64,000 bases of DNA from Paenibacillus abyssi. Lineage in GTDB: Bacteria > Bacillota > Bacilli > Paenibacillales > Paenibacillaceae. The DNA lies in contig NZ_BMGR01000003.1 of the NCBI RefSeq assembly GCF_014640295.1, forward strand, positions 248,001 through 312,000. Direction: 5' to 3'. The position numbers and the translations under genes were made by a program. Below, in pieces: positions 58,299 through 64,000 of this stretch. The notes under the pieces are model-generated. The model was not told the origin of the DNA. It ran no database searches and was given only the letters and a program-made list of their open reading frames with translations. Positions within the stretch are counted from its first letter, which is position 1. The number at the start of each line of letters is the position of its first letter.

Positions 58299-59228
58299 AT
58301 GAAAACACTGCATATTGATGGATTGAATCAGGGTGTTTCCCGTTTGATCATGGGGTCGGACTATTTTGCACCGGAGGTTTATGACCTCGTAAGCACAAAT
58401 CTGGACGCATTCGTCTCCATCGGCGGGAACACGATCGATACCGCGTTCGTATACTGCGGCGGAAAAAGCGAGCAGGCGATCGGCATGTGGGTGGAGGAGC
58501 GCAAAAACCGCAAAGAGATCAATCTTTGGACAAAGGGCGCTCATCCGAACAAAGACGGCAAGCGGGTGAATCCTGAAGCGATTCGGGAAGAATTGATGAT
58601 CAGCCTGGACCGCCTGCGTACCGATTACGTTGATCTATATGCGCTGCACCGCGATGATACGGACATTCCGGTAGGTGTTATTCTGGAAGCGCTCAATGAA
58701 CATGTCGAAGCCGGTCGGATCCTGGCGTTTGGTGCTTCGAATTGGTCGTGGCAGCGTCTTCAAGAGGCCAATGCCTATGCGGAGCAGCACGGCCTTCGCG
58801 GATTTAGCTTTAACAGTCCGAATCTCAGCTTAGCCAAAGCAAAAGAGCCCTACTGGCATGATTGCGTCAGCGTCGATCAAGAGATATTGGAGTGGCATGA
58901 ATGCACCGGTATGCCGATCTTCTCCTGGTCTTCCCAGGCAAGGGGCTTCTTCACCGGCCGCTTTTCCCCGGACGATCATTCCGATGCCGATCTGGTACGC
59001 GTATTTTACAACGATGAGAACTGGGAACGCTACCGCCGGGCCGAGCAGCTCGGTAAAGAAAAAGGTGTGGCGACCATTCAAATTTCACTGGCCTATGTGC
59101 TGAATCAATCGTTTCCTACTGCGGCCATTATTGGCGCGCGCAATGAAGCAGAGATGGTATCCTGCCGCGATGCGGCTCTTATCGAGCTGACAAACGAGGA
59201 AATTCGATGGCTCGACCTGAGAGCGTAA
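58299..59228 (+). CDS. Aldo/keto reductase
   Basis: A 309-residue aldo/keto reductase of the YdhF/YdjG-like group: Asp and Tyr in TIDTAFVYCGGKSE, Lys in LWTKGAHPN, His in DLYALHRDD, and the nucleotide-binding end VLNQSFPTAAIIGARNEAEM. ATG 58299 has the better distance (10) from AAAAGGAG than ATG 58293. The esterase gene overlaps its stop (TAATG), and it is 16 bases after the Gfo/Idh/MocA gene, so all three form one operon, presumably for a modified sugar. Confidence 0.9.
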   Translation: MKTLHIDGLNQGVSRLIMGSDYFAPEVYDLVSTNLDAFVSIGGNTIDTAFVYCGGKSEQAIGMWVEERKNRKEINLWTKGAHPNKDGKRVNPEAIREELMISLDRLRTDYVDLYALHRDDTDIPVGVILEALNEHVEAGRILAFGASNWSWQRLQEANAYAEQHGLRGFSFNSPNLSLAKAKEPYWHDCVSVDQEILEWHECTGMPIFSWSSQARGFFTGRFSPDDHSDADLVRVFYNDENWERYRRAEQLGKEKGVATIQISLAYVLNQSFPTAAIIGARNEAEMVSCRDAALIELTNEEIRWLDLRA

Positions 59229-60016
59229 TGTTTGAATTATGGCCGGACGGGGCGCCGTTTGCTCAAGGAGCAGCGGATGAGGACCGTCCGGCTTTATTTC
59301 CTTATCTGCTGGAGGGCGATAACCACGCGGCCGTTATCGTATGCCCTGGAGGCGGATATGGAAGGCGTGCCGATCACGAAGGAGAGCCGATTGCACGCTG
59401 GTTGAATTCGCTTGGCATTTCCGCCTTTGTGCTTCGTTACCGTGTGGCGCCTTATAAGTATCCATGCGCGCTGCTAGATGCGCAGCGGGCGATCCGGTAT
59501 GTTCGCCATCATGCGGCGGACTTAAAGATCGATGCACAGCGGATTGGGATTCTCGGTTTCTCTGCAGGCGGTCACTTGGTCTCTACGGCAGGCACCCGTT
59601 ACGATCTGGGAAACAAGCAGGCGGATGATCCCATGGAGCGGTTATCATGCAGGCCGGATCTGCTCGTGTTATGTTATCCGGTCATTACGATGAAGGCACC
59701 GTATACCCATGAAGGGTCCAAGCAGAATTTGCTCGGCGAGGCACCTGAGGATGAGTACATCCAGCAATTAAGTAATGAATTGCACGTAACCGCAGACACG
59801 CCGCCCACTTTTCTGTGGCATACTTCAGAAGATCAGGCGGTACCCGTTGAGAACAGCCTGATGTTTGCTTCTGCGCTAAGCCGTGCCAAGGTACCGTTCG
59901 ATCTTCATGTATATGATCACGGCGGGCATGGGCTCGGGATGGCCGAACATGACGAGCATATCGCGAATTGGACAGCCGTCTGCGGGAAATGGCTGAAAAC
60001 GCAATTGTTTTGCTAA
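59228..60016 (+). CDS. Alpha/beta hydrolase, probable carbohydrate esterase
   Basis: A 262-residue hydrolase of the acetyl-xylan-esterase-like group (BD-FAE / Axe-like). The oxyanion loop is PGGGYG, nucleophile Ser in GFSAGGH, acid Asp in SEDQAVPVENS and His in DHGGHGLG. No signal peptide, so it would remove acetyl groups from imported sugars. ATG 59228 overlaps the stop of the aldo/keto reductase gene (TAATG); an upstream ATG 59207 would lengthen the overlap and has no ribosome site. A strong terminator follows. Confidence 0.9.
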   Translation: MFELWPDGAPFAQGAADEDRPALFPYLLEGDNHAAVIVCPGGGYGRRADHEGEPIARWLNSLGISAFVLRYRVAPYKYPCALLDAQRAIRYVRHHAADLKIDAQRIGILGFSAGGHLVSTAGTRYDLGNKQADDPMERLSCRPDLLVLCYPVITMKAPYTHEGSKQNLLGEAPEDEYIQQLSNELHVTADTPPTFLWHTSEDQAVPVENSLMFASALSRAKVPFDLHVYDHGGHGLGMAEHDEHIANWTAVCGKWLKTQLFC

Positions 60017-60033
60017 TATTTTTCAAAAACAAC

Positions 60034-60083
60034 AAAAAAAGCAATGAATTCAGCCGATTATGGTTGAATTCATTGCTTTTTTG
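60034..60083 (+). terminator. Strong terminator after the esterase gene
   Basis: AAAAAAAGCAATGAATTCA (60034-60052) pairs with TTGAATTCATTGC and TTTTTT downstream, a stem of about 13 or more bases. Confidence 0.9.
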
Positions 60084-60197
60084 TTTATTTTCTGAGCATG
60101 GCTCGCTTTTATAACATAGATCTATGCAGGGGGTAAACCGCCGTATCTATAAAGATATGGCAATATATTGGAGGAATAAGGAGTTTCAGCCAGTTAA

Positions 60198-60222
60198 TCT
60201 CCTCACTTACCAAGTGAGGAGA
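60198..60222. promoter_or_regulatory. Perfect inverted repeat upstream of ehuB
   Basis: TCTCCTCACTT (60198-60208), ACC, AAGTGAGGAGA (60212-60222), an 11-base perfect stem without a T-run, about 104 bases before ehuB. It could be an operator or an RNA control element. The surrounding gap 60084-60325 also has GGGGGTAAACCGCC (60125-60138) and is otherwise unassigned. Confidence 0.5.
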
Positions 60223-60325
60223 AATTCTCCGGAAATATGGAAACTTGCTGGAAATGACTCGCCTGTTGATCCATGTTAGCATTATTAGTGCGAACCAAAA
60301 AATAGAGAAAGGTTGTGGGATTCAA

Positions 60326-61246
60326 GTGAGAAAGGGATTATGGATGGTGCTGTTGGTGTCGATGATCGCACTGATTGCAGCATGCGGAAATGGCAATGAG
60401 GGGACGTCTAATGGAATTGGTAACGGAAATGGAAACACAACGGGGTCTGGAGAAAATACAGGAGAGCAGGGGACCTTGGCAAAAGCAATTGAGCAGGGCT
60501 ACATAACCGTAGGTTTTGCTAATGAAAATCCATATGCATACAAAGAAGCTGACGGCACGCTGACTGGCGAAGCAGTAGAAATCGCCCGCGTTATTCTTAA
60601 CAATCTGGGTATTGAGGAGATGCGCGGAGAATTGACGGAATTCGGCGGTTTGATCAGCGGCCTGCAGGCCAACCGCTTCGACATGATTACAGCAGGGATG
60701 TTCATCAACCCTAACCGCTGCGCGCAGGTTGCGTTCGCCGATCCGGAATACAGCATCGGTGAAGCGATTGCAGTGAAAAAGGGCAATCCATTGGGACTGA
60801 ACAGCTATGAAGATATCGCAAACAGCGAGGCGAAGGTTGCTGTTATGACCGGCGCGATTGAAATTGAATATCTCGAAAAATCGGGAATTCCGCAGGATCG
60901 TATGGTTATCGTTCCGGATCAGGATGCGGCAGTCAGCGCGCTTCAATCCGGCGCAGCAGACGTGATGACCATGACAGGCCCTGCACTGCAGTCCCGCTTG
61001 GACGCAGCACAGGATGATAACCTTGAGCGGGTAATGGATTTTGAGCAGCCCATTATTGACGGCGAGAGCGTTAGAGGTTACGGAGCATCCGCATTCCGTC
61101 CAGCGGATACCGAATTCCGCGATGCATTTAATGCGGAGCTGCAGAAGCTGAAGGATTCCGGCGAGCTGTTAACGATTCTCCAGCAGTTCGGATTTACCGA
61201 GGAAGAGCTGCCGGGCGACATGACCGCCGCGGAGCTGTGCGGATAA
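60326..61246 (+). CDS. ehuB: Ectoine/hydroxyectoine-binding lipoprotein
   Basis: A family 3 solute-binding protein of about 306 residues. The signal peptide ends in LIAAC, followed by a Gly/Asn-rich linker. The mature part begins ITVGFANENPYAYKEADGTLTGEAVEIARVI and has TEFGGLISGLQANRFDMITAGMFINPNRC and GYGASAFRPADTEFRDAFN, which I recognise as typical of EhuB. GTG 60326 gives a proper signal peptide; the ATG at 60245 would add 27 residues ahead of it. It opens the ehuBCDA operon for uptake of ectoines in osmotic stress. Confidence 0.9.
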   Translation: MRKGLWMVLLVSMIALIAACGNGNEGTSNGIGNGNGNTTGSGENTGEQGTLAKAIEQGYITVGFANENPYAYKEADGTLTGEAVEIARVILNNLGIEEMRGELTEFGGLISGLQANRFDMITAGMFINPNRCAQVAFADPEYSIGEAIAVKKGNPLGLNSYEDIANSEAKVAVMTGAIEIEYLEKSGIPQDRMVIVPDQDAAVSALQSGAADVMTMTGPALQSRLDAAQDDNLERVMDFEQPIIDGESVRGYGASAFRPADTEFRDAFNAELQKLKDSGELLTILQQFGFTEEELPGDMTAAELCG

Positions 61247-61249
61247 CAA

Positions 61250-61900
61250 ATGGGGTCTATCGGGGAATGGATTCCGCTATTGTGGGAGGGCACGGTCATC
61301 ACTGCCCAGGTGACCCTCCTCTCCGCAATCGTGACCTTGCTGCTCGCTGCGGTGACAGGAATCATGCGGCTTTCCAAATTTAAAATTATTCGCGGGATAT
61401 CGTATATTTACGTATTGATTTTCCGCGGAGTATCGCTGCTTGTCCTTCTGTTTTGGGTTTATTATGCGCTCCCTTTGATGGGCGTTGAGCTATCCAAGAT
61501 GACCTCTGCGGTGCTTGCCATTGGCCTGAATTTCGGCGCATTCGGTGCAGAGATCGTGCGAAGCTCCATACTTGCAGTGCCGAAAGGACAATGGGAAGCG
61601 GCGCAAGCGCTTAATCTTACACCTACCCAAAGGATGTTCAGAGTCATCTTCCCGCAGGCTCTGGTGCGTATGCTGCCGCCGTTTAATAATTTGATGATTG
61701 AATTACTGAAAGCCACCTCACTCATTTATTTTATTACACTTACGGATTTAACGTATCAAGCGATGATTTTGCGCAGTCTCTATCTGCCGCAAACGGCGCA
61801 AATTTTCGGATTGCTGCTTCTGATTTATTTTATCATGGCTTCTATTATTTCAATGATCGCGCGAATGCTTGAGCGCAAACTGTCGGCGGGGAGGATGTGA
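61250..61900 (+). CDS. ehuC: Ectoine ABC transporter permease
   Basis: A 216-residue His/Glu/Gln-type (HisMQ) permease with five membrane helices and the EAA loop VPKGQWEAAQALNLTPTQRMFRVIFPQALVRMLPP. It starts 3 bases after the ehuB stop and comes 5 bases before ehuD, in the order known for ehu operons. Confidence 0.9.
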   Translation: MGSIGEWIPLLWEGTVITAQVTLLSAIVTLLLAAVTGIMRLSKFKIIRGISYIYVLIFRGVSLLVLLFWVYYALPLMGVELSKMTSAVLAIGLNFGAFGAEIVRSSILAVPKGQWEAAQALNLTPTQRMFRVIFPQALVRMLPPFNNLMIELLKATSLIYFITLTDLTYQAMILRSLYLPQTAQIFGLLLLIYFIMASIISMIARMLERKLSAGRM

Positions 61901-61905
61901 TCTGA

Positions 61906-62568
61906 ATGTGGGATTGGGATTATGCCCTATCAATCCTTCCAAGGCTGCTAGGCGCATTAAAGGTTACTTTATACGCTACGTTTTGGGGATTTTTGCTCGC
62001 TAGTGTATTCGGACTGCTGCTGGCTGTGTTAGGCCGGTCGCGTGTAAAGGCCATACGTATGGCCGTATTCGGATTTGTGGAATTTATTCGCAGCACGCCT
62101 CTTCTGGTGCAGTTGTTCTTCTTGTTCTACAGTATTCCTCTCTTGTTCGGCTTTTCTATGACAGCGTTCATGACAGGCGTAATCGGACTGGGACTGCATT
62201 ACAGTACGTACATGTCGGAAGTGTATCGTTCCGGTATAGACGGGGTGGAGAAGGGACAATGGGAAGCGGCGCGTGCGCTCAATTTTTCCAAAGCGCGTAC
62301 GTGGACCTCGGTTGTTCTGCCGCAAGCGCTCCCTCCGATTCTGCCGATTATGGGCAATTATTTGATTGTCATGTTTAAAGAAACGCCGCTGCTGGCCGCG
62401 ATAACGGTAGTGGAGCTGCTGACAACAGCAAAAAACATCAACTCGATGGATTGGAGGCCGTTTGAGCCATACACCATTATTGGTTTGCTGTTCTTGGTGA
62501 TCAGCCTGCTGGTATCATTGCTTGTCGGCATAATGGAAAAACATCTGGGAAAAAGACATACCCGCTAA
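61906..62568 (+). CDS. ehuD: Ectoine ABC transporter permease
   Basis: A 220-residue HisMQ-type permease with five helices and the EAA loop VEKGQWEAARALNFSKARTW followed by VVLPQALPPILP. It forms the heterodimer with EhuC. The ATG at 61906 is preceded by GGGAGGATGTGA. The ATPase gene follows after a 92-base gap. Confidence 0.9.
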   Translation: MWDWDYALSILPRLLGALKVTLYATFWGFLLASVFGLLLAVLGRSRVKAIRMAVFGFVEFIRSTPLLVQLFFLFYSIPLLFGFSMTAFMTGVIGLGLHYSTYMSEVYRSGIDGVEKGQWEAARALNFSKARTWTSVVLPQALPPILPIMGNYLIVMFKETPLLAAITVVELLTTAKNINSMDWRPFEPYTIIGLLFLVISLLVSLLVGIMEKHLGKRHTR

Positions 62569-62660
62569 GCCGGAGTGCCAAATGAATGTTTGCATTCAAA
62601 TTCTAAGTTTTCAAATTTGAATAATTGGGTATATGTATAGGCAAGGAAGGGGTGAGACTG

Positions 62661-63479
62661 ATGAGCTTGACTATGGAAGAACAGGCGAAGCAGGTATCAG
62701 TTGGCTCCGTCAATAAAGTTCCGATGGTGAAATATACCAATGTCATGAAATCGTTCGGTGACCTTGAAGTGCTGCATGGTATCGATCTGGAGATGCAGGC
62801 TGGTGAGAAAATCGCTTTAATCGGACCGAGCGGATCAGGGAAAACGACGATTGGCCGAATGCTGATGACGCTTGAAGAACCGACATCCGGGACGATTGAG
62901 GTCGAGGGCGAGCATCTGTGGCATGTGGAGAAAAAAGGTCGTTTGGTTCGGGCGAGTGAAGCGCATTTACATCAGATGCGGACGAAGATCGGCATGGTAT
63001 TTCAACATTTCAATCTTTTTCCGCATATGAAGGTACTGGGCAATGTAACGGAAGCGCCGCGTAAGGTGCTCGGTTTGTCCAAGGAAGAAGCAAATGATCG
63101 TGCCATCGAAATGCTGCGCAAGGTGGGACTCGCCGATAAGCTGGATGTCTATCCGGCCAAACTATCGGGTGGACAGAAGCAGCGTGTAGCGATTGCCAGA
63201 GCGCTCGTTATGCGTCCTAAGGTCATGGTGTTCGATGAGGTGACCTCGGCGCTTGATCCCGAGCTTGTGGGTGAAGTGCTCGCCGTCATTAAAGAGATCG
63301 CTGAGGAAGGCGAAATGGCGATGATGCTCATTACGCATGAAATGGATTTTGCCCGCGAGGTAGCCGACCGGGTCATCTTCGGCGCAGAAGGTCATATCGT
63401 GGAGCAGGGCCCGCCGGAGCAAATTTTCGAGAATCCGCAAAGCGAACGGCTGCAGTCGTTCTTAAAACGGATTCGCTAG
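62661..63479 (+). CDS. ehuA: Ectoine ABC transporter ATP-binding protein
   Basis: A 272-residue polar-amino-acid type ATPase: Walker A GPSGSGKTT, Q-loop VFQHFNLFPHM, signature LSGGQKQRVAIARAL, Walker B VMVFDEVTSALDPE and switch His in LITHEMDFA. ATG 62661 follows GGAAGGGGTGAG; the ATG at 62625 has no site. It powers EhuCD. Confidence 0.92.
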   Translation: MSLTMEEQAKQVSVGSVNKVPMVKYTNVMKSFGDLEVLHGIDLEMQAGEKIALIGPSGSGKTTIGRMLMTLEEPTSGTIEVEGEHLWHVEKKGRLVRASEAHLHQMRTKIGMVFQHFNLFPHMKVLGNVTEAPRKVLGLSKEEANDRAIEMLRKVGLADKLDVYPAKLSGGQKQRVAIARALVMRPKVMVFDEVTSALDPELVGEVLAVIKEIAEEGEMAMMLITHEMDFAREVADRVIFGAEGHIVEQGPPEQIFENPQSERLQSFLKRIR

Positions 63480-63499
63480 GTAGTGAAAGGGGGTGCCGT

Positions 63500-64000
63500 A
63501 TGCAACAGGAACAGACGATTACGCTGCGACCTCCGGATAAGAAGGATGGCGCCGCCGTGTGGGAGCTCATAAGCAGTGCAGGAACGCTTGATCTGAACTC
63601 CGCCTATTGTTACTTGATGTTCTGCAATCTCTTTCAGGACACTTGTGTCATTGCGGAAGAGAAGGGTCAAACCGTCGGCTTCGTCTCCGCTTTTTTCCCG
63701 CCGGATCGTGAAAACTCGCTATTCGTGTGGCAGGTTGCAGTCGATCCGGAGGTTCGGGGAAGAGGCTTGGGGAAAGCGATGTTAAATGAACTGCTGAGCC
63801 GTCACGGTGCACAGCGTATTGTATTTATGGAAGCAACGGTAAGTCCTTCGAATGAAGCTTCCAGGCGGCTGTTTCAATCGGTCGCAGCAGCACACAGCTG
63901 CCCATTGGAAGTTATACATGAAGAGGGCTATCCAGCCGGACTGTTTCCGTCAGGTCATACCCATGAAGATGAACCGCTGCTTCGCATCGGTCCATTTCAT
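63500..64000 (+). CDS. ectA: L-2,4-diaminobutyrate acetyltransferase (3' end outside window)
   Basis: A GNAT-family protein; 167 residues are visible and the frame is still open at the window end, close to the usual EctA length of 160-190. Blocks seen are TLRPPDKKDGAAVWELISS, LDLNSAYCYLMFCNLF, the acetyl-CoA loop VDPEVRGRGLGKAML and ATVSPSNEASRRLF, all characteristic of EctA, which acetylates diaminobutyrate in ectoine synthesis. ATG 63500 follows AAAGGGGG. It is 20 bases after ehuA, so uptake and synthesis of ectoine appear to be in one operon; ectB and ectC are expected beyond the window. Confidence 0.9.
   Translation, partial: MQQEQTITLRPPDKKDGAAVWELISSAGTLDLNSAYCYLMFCNLFQDTCVIAEEKGQTVGFVSAFFPPDRENSLFVWQVAVDPEVRGRGLGKAMLNELLSRHGAQRIVFMEATVSPSNEASRRLFQSVAAAHSCPLEVIHEEGYPAGLFPSGHTHEDEPLLRIGPFH

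Overview
The window looks like chromosome from a low-to-mid GC Firmicute of the Paenibacillaceae (Paenibacillus or a close relative). The evidence is the mix of families: Lpl/YtcQ-type sugar transporters, YesM/YesN-type two-component pairs, an SLH-anchored giant surface protein, many AraC regulators, a ydaO-type (c-di-AMP) riboswitch in front of an NlpC/P60 hydrolase, strong AGGAGG ribosome binding sites and frequent TTG/GTG starts. No rRNA, tRNA, CRISPR array, prophage or intact insertion sequence was seen.

Layout. 1-13767 (+): a polysaccharide-use locus with the end of an ABC permease, its lipoprotein binding protein, a 1918-residue SLH surface protein, a heparinase II/III-type lyase, an FAD oxidoreductase and a GH88 unsaturated glucuronyl hydrolase. 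The last two are preceded by a consensus promoter and two CelR-like palindromes. 13800-18200: a riboswitch-controlled NlpC/P60 hydrolase, then a thiol-redox module (BlaI-type repressor, short M56 membrane protease, TlpA thioredoxin, CcdA, second DsbD/CcdA-like protein). 18241-28332: a YesN/YesM pair with a divergent sugar ABC transporter and a GH172 enzyme, a decayed response-regulator fragment, and a divergent AraC regulator / phytanoyl-CoA dioxygenase pair. 28692-32546: DUF817, DUF2975 plus XRE regulator, DUF2254 and a small unknown gene. 32745-38698: L-rhamnose operon (RhaEW, ASRT-family protein, RhaI, RhaB, DeoR regulator). 38688-50319: sugar-acid region (below). 50347-60016: DUF2905, a MHYT-PAS kinase-like protein, an OmpR/HK pair with a propeller lipoprotein, and a small oxidoreductase/esterase cluster. 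60326-64000: ectoine uptake genes ehuBCDA followed by the start of ectA, cut by the window edge.

The most interesting part is 39557-50319. A LacI-family repressor gene lies beside a perfect palindrome centred on AACAACGTTGTT. The same palindrome recurs in front of a tagaturonate epimerase gene. The genes can be read as one route: L-galactose to lactone (aldo/keto reductase), L-galactonate (lactonase), D-tagaturonate (LgoD-like dehydrogenase), D-fructuronate (UxaE), D-mannonate (SDR), D-gluconate (LarA-like nickel-pincer epimerase) and 6-phosphogluconate (gluconokinase), with LarE beside them for the cofactor. The window has no mannonate dehydratase, so this would bypass the classical KDG route. 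The individual family calls are good. The pathway, and especially the mannonate-to-gluconate step, is inference.
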